From contig JAVRDV010000017.1 of NCBI GenBank assembly GCA_033439255.1, positions 310,001-374,000 on the forward strand: a stretch of 64,000 nucleotides of DNA, read 5' to 3'. Below the pieces are notes generated by a model. It had not been told where the DNA came from. It did no database searches and saw nothing but the letters and a program-made list of their open reading frames with translations. A program made the position numbers and the translations under genes. Shown here in pieces: positions 48,075 to 59,924 of this stretch (within the stretch, counting starts at the first letter, position 1; each line of letters opens with the position of its first letter). This DNA comes from Hericium rajendrae (Eukaryota > Basidiomycota > Agaricomycetes > Russulales > Hericiaceae).

Positions 48075-48685
48075 GCATCTGCCATGTTGATGCATGAGTA
48101 TGGAATGGTGTCTAACATTAAATCCCGTGTCAATCAGCTGTCAGTGCTTGCTGCTATCACCAGTACCCAGCAACGATTGAAGCTTTATAATCGTGTGCCC
48201 CCAAATGGCCTCATGCTTTTCGTCGGCACTATCCTGACAGACGAAGGGAAGGAAAAGAAGATGTCATTCGATTTTGAACTGCACAGGTCCATTATCATGT
48301 ATGTTTTCCTGACTTACTTATTTTTTAATGTGCTGAACATGCTCCATCTCACAGCTCGCTGTACCTTTGCGACAACAAATTCCACACTGTAGCTCTCTTG
48401 GAGCTCTTGGAGTTGGATTCGCGCTGCACTTTCATCGTGATGGATGGTGATGGTACCCTGTCTGGTACTCTTGCTGGCAACATGCATGAAGTCATTCACA
48501 AATTCACCATCGATTTGCCAAAGAAGCATGGACATGGTGGTCAATCTGCCCTGCGTTTCTCTCGTCTGCATGACGAGAAGCGCACAGCTATGTTCGCAAG
48601 GTCGCCGGGCTGGCTGTCCAGCACTTCATCATAAACGACAGAGTCAACATCACCGATCGCTTCCTGGCACTAATCTCAGCTTCGT
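48075..48685 (+). pseudogene. SUP45: eRF1 (SUP45) release-factor fragment
   Basis: [22 protein letters not shown] contains the NIKS stop-codon-recognition motif. It continues as [19 protein letters not shown] and [18 protein letters not shown], then a retained GT-AG intron (about 48,299-48,356), [11 protein letters not shown], and [20 protein letters not shown] with the GGQ motif. A one-base frame change follows after EKRTA, and the remainder reads [21 protein letters not shown] in the next frame. The intron shows that the copy was made from DNA. The N-terminal 50 or so residues and the C-terminal domain are missing. Confidence 0.85.
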
Positions 48686-48879
48686 AGACACAACGGTCGT
48701 CCCTGCATCTGTGAGTGCACAGATCTCTGTGCGTATCGTGCCAGAGCAGGACGTTGGGACGAGTGGCCGAAACCTCCGCGCGTCGTTCGCAGCCCTCAAG
48801 TCACGGAACGAGTTGCACCTCGCATTCGGGCACAGCATGGACTGTTGGCTCGGCGACCTCGCGCACCCATCGTTCCGAG

Positions 48880-49500
48880 TACAGGGGAACTGCAAGGGGG
48901 CGACGGGCCTGTTCACGGCGACGCAGGCCAGGAGATCGAGCACGCGATGGATGTACACTCAAGTACAGGAGCTGTGGCCGCACAATGTGCTAGATCTCCT
49001 GCGAGACCATGGTGTGCATGACACGTTGGCATTCCCGGCGTGATGGCAGTATCCTCCCATCGAGCTGCACCTGGCTGTCCCCCCTGCATCAGCGAGTACT
49101 GCAATAAGCAGATCGCTCCCACGGTCCACGAGCGCGTACTGTCCAGCCATATCACGACATCCTCGACGCCTCTGATACCGACATCGCACTCCCCCTAGCC
49201 CCTCTCCGCGCTGTCCACACCCCGAATAGAATGTGTCAGCATCATCGTGCACAAGTGTGGATCTGTGACATGGAAATGATGTGGCTGGTGTAAGCACTCT
49301 CAAACGACCTCAGCCTGGGCAAAATTCAGGCTCGAGGGTATAAGCGTACACAGTGCGGGCTCGCCTGTGGTCGTAAATGGCAGGAATGCAGAGGAATGTG
49401 GGTGCAAGCAGTGGATATCAGGGAAAACTCCCACCATGGGGCAGAGTTGGTATGTAGCGTTCTCATCTGACTTATGGAATGCAGCTAACGAGGCGTGTTG
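48880..49500. other. Unassigned spacer between gene remnants
   Basis: About 0.6 kb with no recognisable coding segment on either strand. It may hold the scrambled C-terminus of DUG2 or the missing JmjC part of KDM5, but I could not match either. Confidence 0.4.
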
Positions 49501-49504
49501 CAGT

Positions 49505-51090
49505 AGAACTTTAACGCAGCTGTGAACTTCGCGCTGCCAGATTGGCTGCCGTATAGACGTCAGTGCGTGCAGCGCTGCCGTGACTACCACAAGCACCCTG
49601 TCTTCTCGCACAATGAGCTCCTCGCTACTCATTACTATCGCCCAGCAATCACAGTCTTTCGCCGTTGCAATTTGGCAGTCTTCCTAGAACATTGCTGTCC
49701 TGCTCACAAGCTCCGATGTGATCAGGCTGGCTGATAGCCTCCAGAAAATGACAGAGACCATGAGCTCGACCAGCACAAGACCCATGCACTCGAGATAGAT
49801 AAGGTTCTCGATGGCGAAGACAGGACAGAAGACCAATAGCAGTGCCACACATGCAAGGCCTCCTGCTCGTCACAGGCCGTGTGACGCTGCACCACGAAGG
49901 TCGCCTGCATCGACTATGCATTGGAACCCTGCATCCTGCCCAAGCACTTTTCCGACAAGGAGCTCATCGAGATGCAGGGCAGGGTCTCGGAATGCACTGC
50001 AATCCCTACGGCATAACAGGTGTAGCTCACGAAGGTGGTGGCCGAGAGTGTGCAGCCCCAGCTCCGCACACTGCGCGTACTACTCGCCGAGGGTGACTGC
50101 ATCAACCACCCGCTGTCGGAGCTGTGCTCAATCCACATGTGTGTCACAGGCGCCAATGACTGGATCCACACCATGCAGGACTTCATCGTGCGCAGGCCGA
50201 GCTGTAAGCGCTCCAAGCACCCGCGCATGCGAGCGCCATCAAGAACCCCAGCGAGCACCCAGACAAGGACTTGGAGAAGCTGTATATGTTGCCCAGGGAG
50301 GTCGAAGGGCTTGGGTTCGACTGTATGGAGATCACGATGCTCAAGGACGCTGCGGCAATGGCGGAGGAGCTCAAGGCAGGTGCGCACATGCTGCTGTCAT
50401 CCGATCGTGGCTGCAAGGCATACATGCATGACAGCAAGCTGCTCCCGCTCGAGGGCTCATCTGTAAATGTGTATATCGAGGAACTTGCTGAGGTCAAGAT
50501 GCCCATCGCATGCAAGCAGCTCATCCACGAGCTGGAGAACGACGTCGACGACAGCACAATGACACTTGACGATGTGAACAACTACTTCCTCTGTGGGTGC
50601 AGATGCAACCTTGGCGTGGAGAACACTCACGTCAAGCTGCTCGAGATGTGCCAGCATGCCGGCCAGATGTTGCTCGCTCAGGCATACAAGAGGCTCGACA
50701 AGCTTGATGAGTTTGGCGACATCTACAGCAGTGTACCGATCGACCCCATCATCCTCGACAAGATGCCGCCGTGCATGCAGAGGTGCAGGAGTTCGAGAAG
50801 CAGGCCAAGGCGTGGCTCGTCCCCAAGTCCGTCACCATGCGCCCGCACGTGCAGGACGTGATGTGCTTCGTCAGATGCGCAGAGAAGGAGTTCAGCATCC
50901 CCACCAAATGCGAGCTCAAGTGCATGGCGGATTTTGCACTCGACCTCAAGAGCCGCTGCGACCAGGTGCTGGAGAATCGCTTCGAGCACCAGGACGATGA
51001 GGATGTATTCGCAGTCATGCTCAAGTGGGTCAACTATGCGGAACAACACCCCAGTGTCTTCTCAGAAGCACACAGCAATATGCAGCAGGT
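49505..51090 (+). pseudogene. KDM5/JARID1 histone demethylase fragment
   Basis: The left end encodes the JmjC tail (NFALPDWLPYRRQCVQRCRDYHK, PVFSHNELL). Next come a degraded C5HC2 zinc finger (QCHTCKASC, ACIDYALEPC) and the PLU-1 region (LPKHFSDKELIEMQGRVSECTA, VAESVQPQLRTLRVLLAEGD, LPREVEGLGFDCMEITMLKDAA, VNVYIEELAEV, LENDVDDSTMTLDDVNNYF, PIDPIILDKM, FEKQAKAWLVP). At least three stops and two frame changes are present, and the catalytic JmjN/JmjC core and PHD fingers are absent. It ends about 150 bp before the convergent HECT-like gene. Confidence 0.8.
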
Positions 51091-51248
51091 AGATATATTC
51101 TGTAATGTAGACGAACGATATACAATTCCAGTTACTACCCAAGGAAGCTGCAGAGTAACAGTATAAGAGTGGGGTGGTTGGATATGGGTATCAATACCAG
51201 GCAGGGCAGGTAGAGTCATAAGCAGTCGTAACTTGGATCAGAGGCAAA

Positions 51249-54200
51249 TCAAAATATGCCATGGTTACCGATTGCAGTAAGGATCTCGAGGAGTAGCCAG
51301 CTCTCGATCGCCTGGCGGAGAGAATGTGGACCAGTTGTAGATTCGGGGCTGTACTCCTGGCTAGCTAGGTGAGTGATGTAGCTCGCAGGGATAGCTGCCT
51401 GTCGGAAACAGGTTCGCCATATGATCTTGCCCTCTTCGAGACAGCGCGCACACGATTCTTGAGTACATGCATAGGCTGGATCATTGTTGCCCACAAACAT
51501 GACCTAGCATCCAGTACCTGTAAGAAATTGCCAACATGAAGCACCACTGAAACAACATACCTTGACCTGCTCAGTCGCATCCTGCTGGACTGTAAGTGAT
51601 CCGGTGGCAGCTAGATGGAACATCCTAGGACGGAATGACTCCTTGCTGACTGCCCGAAGATTGATGCTAGGATGAAACAGCCCAAGCGACTGGGCTGCAT
51701 CGAAGTCAGGAGTGTATGGAACCCCAGTGCCCTGAAGAAATTCAACGAAGACTCGGACAAGTCCCCACACAGCACCACCGATCTCGACAGATCGTTCGAC
51801 TGTAGGAACTGATGAGAAGATACAGGTGTCGAGTACAGCCTGAATCGATGCAAACGATGTGATGTCGTTCGCATACAGCAGGCTCAACAGAGCATTTGAT
51901 CCACCATGAAATGCCCGAGTGATCTGTATAGGCATTGCCCAGAACCATGAGTGCTGTGGTAGCACACAGACATCAGGAAAATGTAGAGGTACTATATAGT
52001 CCTATCAGAGTTATATAGAGTTCCTAGGGCCATAGCATTGCCCTTTACTCCATAGCCTATATAGCTAAGGAGAGATGCTATATAGTGCTATAGAGCTCAA
52101 GAGGGATACTATGAAGTGCTATCATAGCTATCATAGCTAACTATGAAGCTATTATAGGATGCCTAGCTATTGAATCTATCAGAGCTATATTATCTATTTA
52201 TACTATACTCAATATGTAAACTTAACACATCTATCAAAGCAATAAAATCTATCAGAACTATCAGAATCATGATTTAGCTATAAAGCAAATTTTATATTTA
52301 CTATTTACTTCAAACAGATTGAAAAGATCACATCAAGAGATGATAGCACAGAATTTGATCAAATTAGATTATATTAAATCAATCTAAATTTACTACAACA
52401 TTTGATAAGTAACTACAAATTATACATTACAGACACTAGAACATTATCAAGTCAATTAAAGAGATATATTTGATGAAAGAGTAACAACACTTACATAGAT
52501 TATAACAAAAAAAACAAAAAAAAAGCGAAAACATAATCTATAAGATCAAGGAAGTCAACAAGACATTCTAAAGCTTACCAAGACTATACAAAAAGTGTTA
52601 GTCTAAAGATATAAGATAAGTATAAACTAGCAAACATGAAAGACAAAGGCTTACCGAACACCGAGCAAAGAAAGACAGAGTTGAGAGAAAATCCGGAGGG
52701 AGGGAGAAAGTGGTGGTTGAAGAGAGAAAGAGAACGCGCATCGCGCGAGCCTTATATACCTGAGCGCGGACGTGCCCGGTCGGAGCCACAAAGTGGCTGC
52801 CGCGCGCGGCCGTGTGTCGCGAGAAAGGCTAGGTATTATTAGACTTTACCAGCTGAACTTGACTGTCCGTAGATGTACTGTACATTATATACCTGTGTAG
52901 CTCATTCATTGTACTGCTATAGACCGTCTTTGCCTGTTTGGCTTTTTCCTGAATTTAATGGGTTTTTTGTTGATTTGTTGAGTCTCGAAAATCATACGCT
53001 CGCACGTTCGGTGGCTGAAGTAGTCAGGGCATCGAGACTTGTTCGTTTGCTCATCCGTCTCACTCTCCATCTCCCTGCTTCATCTCTGCTTCCCTCTTGC
53101 TTCCTCTTTCTTATCTCTCTCGTCAGACTGGAAGGAAGGGTGAGTTTCTCGGGATTCGGAGACTTTCAGGTGAGTAGACATCTGTTTCTTTCTTACTCAT
53201 TTGTTCTAATAATGAGAGTATCGCTCGGTATCGAGCGATACTCTCGATTTTCATCGTCCCTCGACACTGCACGACACCCGCGCACCTTCAACACGTCACA
53301 CCCCTCGCGCACCGTCCGCGCCCTCGACAACGCCGCCCTAGCCCGTCGACAACCCCGGTTATACGACACATCGCCCCCGAGCTCCGTCGCGACTCACGCG
53401 CAGCCTCAATAACTCGCGCATGCCCCATACCATTCCCACACCCTTCGATCACCCACCCGCCCTCGACGTCGTGCGACGTTATGCGTACGGCCCGTCGCGT
53501 CCATTGCCATGGCAACGGGCACGAACGACTCCGTCCCGCGCGCGGCCAGACACCTCGCGCGCGGCCCTGGCACGACTGCAACACCCCGCACCCATGTGCG
53601 CAAAGCTTGCTTTGCGTACGCATGCCGTACCATTGTACCCGTTCTCGCGTGCATGCCGGTGCCCGCCAACACGCGGCCAAAGCCCCACCAAAACTCGCCC
53701 GCCCGCCCGCACACACGATACCCACGCACACGACGCTGGCTGCCCGCCCATAGCCACGTCACTGTGCGGCCATCTGCGACACGAGGCGTAAGGCTCGAGA
53801 AGTCGTGCATGACGTCGGCTGCCTGCGCAGGCCGAGCTATTGTGCGTGCGGCCTCTCATGTGTGCGGCTCGACACTGCGCGCACTCCCCGCCGCGTCTGC
53901 ACCCTCCTCGCCATATCCTCGCCCTCTGCACCACGTCAGCGCCCTTCGAACCACGCCTGCACACTCCTCGCCGCCTTCAATGCTGTCTACGCCGTGCCAG
54001 TGCCCTCTGCACTGCGCCCGCGCACTCCCCGCCACATCTGCTCAGTCCCCGCCGTCTCCACACTTTCGCGCGGTCATTCCGCCATTCGCGCGGTCATCCC
54101 GCCAATCGCGCGGTCATCCCGCCATCCGCGCCGTGTCACTGCTGTTCGCACGGTGTCAATGCCGTCCGCGCCATGTCAATGCCGTCCGCGCCGTCTCTGC

Positions 54201-57200
54201 GCATTCCGCGCCGCCTACCCGCCTTCCGCTGCACTCGCACGTCATCACCATCTGCGCGCGAACATAACGCGCGGACGGGTTCTGGCAGCCCCCCTCAAGG
54301 CAGCAGCCCGTGCGTGACCCCGCCATCACAGGTGCTGATGCCATGCACACAATGTCAGCACCGCGCGTGCGACGTCAGTAACCCATGCATATGATGCGCA
54401 CGGCCGCGATCTACATGCACACTACCTAGATTATATATTTAATTATGACTAGTTTTAGTAGTTGGACCCTTTGTATCAATGGTACGACTTTGATCCAATA
54501 AAATTAAAAATTTTGGCTTGTGATTATGGAGTCTACCATGCCTGACATAGGGCTCATAGCATCCATAGCAAGCCTATAATGGTACATAGCTCTGATAGTG
54601 ATGGCTCACAGGTACATAGGTCTATATACCTTCTGCCTGCTGCTATGAAGGCTATGATAATGTGCATAGCTCTACATAGGTACAAGGATGGCTATATAGA
54701 CCTCATAGCACTATGTTAGAACACATACTTTAGTACTGAGCTATATAAATTTCTAATTTTTCAGATGAGAGAGAAAACGACACACATGGGTTATATTGAA
54801 GCCATTCCGACATGACAGCGAGAAGCCTTTCCAAAAGGCCTGGACATCGGGGTGACTTGGGGGCTCTGTACCGAACAGTGCTCTGTAGACCATGATCGGA
54901 GCAACTGCAGCATGTACATCTGGATTTCTAACATGAAGTGATGTAACCTGAATGGAGAATTAGTGATGCAGAACTGGAGCAGGAAGGCAGACTTACATCA
55001 AGAGGTTCGCAGAACAGGGCCAGATATGCCGAGAACTCACTGATGTCCCCAGCATGACCGACGAGATGCCACTTCTGGATAATGTGATTAAAAGTGGGGT
55101 GCCATTCTCCAAGGATCTGGGATGTGATACAGCCAAATTCTCGGCCATTAAGCAGCCAGTGGATGAAGACAGGGCTAAGAGGTGGGGTAGGACAGCCTGA
55201 TAGAAGGGTCAGTGCAGCAACAGCTCCAAAGACTGATAAGTCTCTCTGACGATCAGGACCACCCAGGTGAGCAAGAGGACTGGTTGTTGGGGAGTAGGTG
55301 CGATCCAACCTCGGTGTCATGAACTCATCGGGATTCTGCCGGTATTGCTCAAAAAGCAGAGAGATAACTTCACGACCAACACCATCACCCGAAGATCGTG
55401 GGTCCCGCTCGCCTGTAGGATGTTCGGTGAAACTGGGATATGGGCTGTTGAGCGACTATATAGCATGTAAGAGAGATGAAATCTTACATTTGATATGTCA
55501 GATCAGGGGTGAGCACATCGGTAAAGTCACCGAGTCTGACAGCTTCACGAATGACATCCTTCAGATGTGCAATAACCCCATTGGTGTCTGCACCATTCAG
55601 TACCAGAGGATGTGGTGTCAGCCCGACTGAGGCTCCACTGCAGGCAAGACTGTACATCTCGTCGATCGAGTCAAAAGGACCAACCAGACTATAATCGGGA
55701 GCTGGTGGAACCCAGGCACAAGTCCAGATCAAGGTGGGGATGAACCCAGCTGAAAGCGACTCAACAGTTGGCATACGCTGAAGTGAGTGTGAACCAGATG
55801 CCTGGCGGCCTGTCGCTGAAGGAGCTTGGGGGAAATCCTAGAACAGATGCATAGTCAGAAAATAGTTGAATATGAGACTATGCTACAGATACCATCATAC
55901 CTGTTCCGAGTGAGTACTACTGCGAGTAGCAGGCCTAATACTAGCAGACTGGGGGTGGGGTGAGTCATGGTCTTGAGGATCGCACGATGGGCAGATCTGT
56001 TCAATTTCATCATCGGAAGGACCCTCGTCAACATCCAGGAGTCCTTCAACATCACTTGCAAAACGATGATAGAACTCGGTTGTAATGCATGGATGAGGAA
56101 GAGGATCGGTAAGGACTGGGGGACTAGCTGAAGGTCTGTTCACAATTGCGATGAAAGGATAGCAGGAAGGGACTACAAAGAATGCCAGTCAAGTCAGCAG
56201 GTTTGGATGTACAACGAGAGATTGTACTTACTGAAGTGAATGATGAACCAATTCTCTGTGATGCAGAGGGTGGGTGATGCATATGAAAGTCGCTGACTAG
56301 CAAGGGAAGCGATGGTAGTCCCAGGAACGATAGGAGCCCTCTTAAGCAGAATCTGTCCATTGCGACGGACCTGTCCCCGGTTTCGTAGAGCGAGAAGCTC
56401 AAGCCCCAGGCCCTCATGCTGATGGACAGTACGACGAGCTGGTCGTGTCAAACTGTAAGAGGCAGGTGAAGCTGCAAGAGCATCGACAACAAGCTCAGCA
56501 AATGCAGGGACTGGGGTGTCAATTGGAAGTGTGAAATCATGGACGAGGAAGTGCTCGTTCATCCAGTCGTTGAAGGAAGCCTCTTGATACCGGTACAGAA
56601 TGGGGGACTTGGTGCGATTGACCTGAGATGTATAGAAGTGAACATGGGTAGGCAATCGCTGAAGGTAAGTCATGACTCACAGTCGGGACATATACTATTC
56701 CATGAATGTTGATCAATTGATCAGGAGACGATGGCACCATGCAACTCTGAATTGTCACAGGGGCTGCTGTCAGCGATGGAGGCCTTGCAGCACGACCACT
56801 GCGACGACCACGACGAGTCAGAAGCGATGGAGCAGAAGGAAGCGTACGAGCAGCTGAAGCCATGCGAGCCTGATTCACATGGGTGGAGCTGGTCGCCGAG
56901 CGAAGTGCATCAAACCCGACGAATGGCTGCAGCTGGCTGAGAGGTGGTGGAGCTGAATGATCTGGTGAAGGATGCCCTGCTGCAGAAGCTCGATTGCAAG
57001 CACTTTGGTAAGGAGTGATCTGTCCTGGTGCCGCAGGGTGTCCGAGTGCACCTAGACCTGTGATCGATGGAATAGGTGGAGCTTGAGTTGAGAGTCGATT
57101 CGCAGCCTCTTCAACACGACTTATCGCAGGAAAAGACTGAGTTGCTGGAGGTGGAGCCTGAGTCGCCTGAGCTGCCTGGTTACCTACAGCAGATGTAATC

Positions 57201-58684
57201 ATCGTCTGCATCTGAGCAAACAATGCAGCAATGTCGATATTCTGTGACATCTGAGGAGAAAATCAGCATATAAATCGTGAGCCTGAGGGAAGATACCCAC
57301 ATCAACAAATTGACTGGAAATGAATAAAACTGCTGATAATGTGCTGTGCGATCATCAGCACATATTGATGGTACGGTGATAAGACAGATAACTTATCTAG
57401 TGATCGGCGAAGTAATTAAATGGAGTGGGGTATGACACGAATCAAACAGTAGAGACTGATCTTGAGCTAGCAGTGGATCGAGGATCAAGTAGCGAGCAGG
57501 CAAAATATTAGAGAACTCACCAGCTGCCCGATGCGAAAAATGCCGAAAAACAGAAGGTATATAAGCGTATAGCGAATCAAGGCCAATTCTGAGCAGCAAG
57601 ATAAAATGATTGTTAAAAGTTGTGGAAAAGAAATAATGGAGCCTACAAATGCAGCGAGCGATGGACTCGAATGCCGGAGGATAACTATACTGAGTCCAGC
57701 GATAACAGAGAGAAACGGATGAGTGGTGGATGCTGAAAGGATATCTACCTGGTACGAGGAGGATGTGGAGGAGGAGGCGAACACAGGCAGGCAGGCAGGA
57801 TTAACGAGTCGCAATAAATAATGTGCAGGGCTAGTCATCAGTGAGGTTTGGACACTGACCTCGGTGTCGCCTAGACAGACTGGAAGTAAGCCCCGACATC
57901 CTGTGACTTCGGCAGCTGATTGTCAGTGATTCTGATTCGCTCGGAAAGCCTGCGTGTTCGACACGAGAAACTAAGGTCTCACCGAGGGCAAACTGAGGTC
58001 TCGCCAGCATAATTTGAAAGCCGATGATCGAGATCGCCCACCGGCATCGGAGTGCCATCTAGTACTCTGGGTGTAAGTAGGCCATCCAGACTGTTTCACA
58101 CCTGCTGATAGATGGTAAATATAATATCATTATGAGTGTAGTACAGGACAGAGCAGAAAAGTACGGCTTGGTACGGGAAGAGTACGAAGTAATGCACAGG
58201 ACTATGTGATTATGTAAGGACTACATCACACGCGTAGCGCGCACGACTTGCTCTGCTCGGCACTCGATTTTTCAACGATAAATAATGTCATACTTACGGA
58301 TGTCCATCTCGAGATGTTCTCCTGTGATGGGAGATACATGACAGTGTCGCTCATGATGACAAGCACATTTGAGGTGCTCCTTCAACTGACGGAACTCTGC
58401 GACAAAGCTAAGTGATGTACTCAGCTCATCACTGTTACCGTCACCTGAAGTACCAACATCAGAGACACTGTCATCAGCTGCTCGTCGCTTGCACGATAGA
58501 GCTGGTACTGAGACGGGAGGGGCAGGAGGAGGCCGCTATTGAATTCAGGATAAGCAATAATATATGAATGATACACTTTACACACCAGATTATGTATCTC
58601 CATGGCTACTGTACACGTACGTGTCCTACTCGATAGCCCAACACCGGTAGCCGTGGCCTCTTGTAACTCAAATGCATTTGACAA
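51249..58684 (-). CDS. HECT-like E3 ligase family gene with intron insertion
   Basis: Minus strand. The start MSNAFELQEA lies at 58,684. Exon 2 has CACHHERHCHVSPITGEH, a Cys/His cluster. A 1-kb noncoding gap precedes MSQNIDIAALFAQM (57,250), then a Gln/Pro-rich region, QEASFNDWMNEHFLVHDFTLP, SYSLTRPARRTVHQHEG, a Glu/Asp segment and GPFDSIDEMYSLACSGASVGLTPHPLVLNG. Next are PPLSPVFIHWLLNG and HPDVQAFWKGFSLSCRNGFN (54,790). The 3-prime part resumes at 51,950 with QITRAFHGGSNALLSLLYANDIT, HLAATGSLTV, FVGNNDPAY and WRTCFRQAAIPASYI. TCF..x.xP..Y matches the catalytic-Cys block of HECT domains, so a ubiquitin-ligase role is plausible. A 2.8-kb element occupies one intron. Confidence 0.6.
52640..52810 (-). 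promoter_or_regulatory. Promoter and leader of copy 1, reading left
   Basis: TATATAAG at 52,751-52,758 (minus strand) followed by GCTCGCGCGATGCGCGTT, a CT-rich start region and a leader that ends in a GTAAGC donor near 52,655. The same box and following 18 bp, with one difference, occur at 63,522-63,547 in the opposite orientation. Splicing from this donor to the acceptor near 51,965 would attach the leader to the last exons of the HECT-like gene. Confidence 0.55.
52860..54430 (+). other. Right arm of copy 1: leader, hairpin, GC minisatellites
   Basis: No supported protein. A leader-like segment with a GTGAGT-type donor lies at 52,990-53,175. The hairpin is at 53,214. From 53,400 to 54,330 the DNA is CpG-rich with tandem units such as CGCGCGGTCATCCCGC (54,060-54,140) and GCCGTCCGCGCC. 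Open frames on both strands are compositional. Confidence 0.5.
53214..53245. repeat. Perfect hairpin GAGAGTATCGCTCG
   Basis: Inverted arms GAGAGTATCGCTCG and CGAGCGATACTCTC (14 bp, no mismatch) around GTAT. An equivalent hairpin with the same arm sequence is at 63,063-63,095, so it is conserved between copies of the element. Confidence 0.85.
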
Positions 58685-59059
58685 GTGATGGGGTCATCAG
58701 AAAAATCAGTTTTCTACATAGCTTCCAGCCAATGATATGGCTCCTATGATAGTTCTATGCACTCTATGTATTTTGGCAGCACAGCTTTATAGCTCTATAA
58801 GACCTATCATAGGTTCTATAGCTGTTGGTGGTGGGTATATAGAGCTATGTAGTTTTGAGTGACAGCTATGCTAGCTATATAACATTATAGGGTTGCTATC
58901 AATGCTATGATTCCTATCATACCATACCTAGAACCCCAAAATATACTAAGGCAAGAGCACCTTAAGCCAATTGTCTAGGTTGAAAATATATTTAAATTAT
59001 GGGCTCAGGAGTAATAAACAACAGCTAATTCTACTATATTAAAAGTAAATAAGTAATTA

Positions 59060-59475
59060 GGGCCAATGTGGGCATGCATCCACGGCGCGGGAGGCCGTCG
59101 TGGGCCCGGGGCCCATACACGAGAGTGCGCGCACTGGCCGACGCACGTGACACGAGGCGCACACGCATGAGGCATGGCAGGCCTGCGTGCGCGAGACGGG
59201 AGGGCCATGTGCGAGGCACAATGGGGTGTGCACGAGGTGCTGGGTGGCAGCGGGCCCGTGCGCGATGCGGCAGACATGCACGCAGGAGGTGCGGGGCCCG
59301 TACGCCAGGCGGCGGGCCTGTATGCGAGGCGCGGGGTCCGTGCGTGAGATCTTGGGCCACCGCGGGCTCGTGTGCGATGCGTCATGCCTGCGTGCAGGAG
59401 ACGCAAGGCACGCAGGGCATGTGGGCGAAGCATCGAGGGCGGCGGGCCCGTGCACGAAGCACTGGGTTGCCACGG
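59060..59475 (+). repeat. GC-rich degenerate minisatellite, left part
   Basis: Irregular units with GCGGGCCCGTGCGCGA and GAGGCGCGGG words, continuing at 62,490-62,830 on the other side of the inserted LTR-type element. Open frames here are compositional. Confidence 0.6.
59472..59475 (+). repeat. 4-bp target duplication, left (ACGG)
   Basis: ACGG also follows the right LTR at 62,486-62,489. Confidence 0.6.
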
Positions 59476-59627
59476 TGGACTAGGGAGCCGGAGGCTCCCT
59501 GCGTCCATAGGTTCGGAGGTTGCCGAGGCTTAGTCAGCATCTCCTTAGATAGAGTCTGCCTCCTGTATGTAGTCGGCATCCTGCTATCATCATCCCTGGG
59601 CTTAGCTCCTGCCCTTGGGCCACTCCA
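59476..59627 (+). repeat. Left LTR, 152 bp
   Basis: Starts TGGACTAGGGAGCCGGAGGC and ends GGGCCACTCCA. It is nearly identical to 62,334-62,485. Confidence 0.8.
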
Positions 59628-59924
59628 TCTTGGTGATGAGAGTGTGATTCGACCCACTTCAGCTTTGGGTTGAGTCAACTCTGTCTTTTCTGCCTTTTTT
59701 CTGGCTTTTCGCATCATTTTCGTGGTCTCGCACGCGCCTCGTGTCCCGTTCTCGTGCCCCGTATTGCGCTTGTCTCTCGTGCCAACCTCGTGTTTCTCAT
59801 GTCCACCCCGTGTTTCTCGTGTCCACCCCGTGTCTCTCGTGTCCCAGGCCATCGTCAAGTGTCCCTCGTGCTCGTAGTTTAACACTCGCACCCGCATTCA
59901 ACACCGTTCACGCAATTACCCGAT

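Larger units (their letters stand above)
51990..54760 (-). mobile_element. TATAGC-repeat element, copy 1
   Basis: About 2.77 kb with TATAGC, CTATATAG and ATAGCTAT words crowded at both ends (51,990-52,190 and 54,545-54,745). One half is AT-rich with a leader and a TATATAAGGCTCG promoter reading left. The other half has an opposed promoter region reading right, a hairpin and GC-rich minisatellite DNA. No protein-coding gene is evident. The terminal words look like dispersed binding sites of a DNA transposase, so I infer a non-autonomous element. It sits within an intron of the HECT-like gene. Exact ends and the target duplication are not resolved. Confidence 0.6.

Noticed and set aside
53405-54400. 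Long plus-strand open frames in CpG-rich DNA
   Set aside because: Three overlapping phases are all open and all composed of Pro/Ser/Ala/Arg, which indicates composition and not coding.
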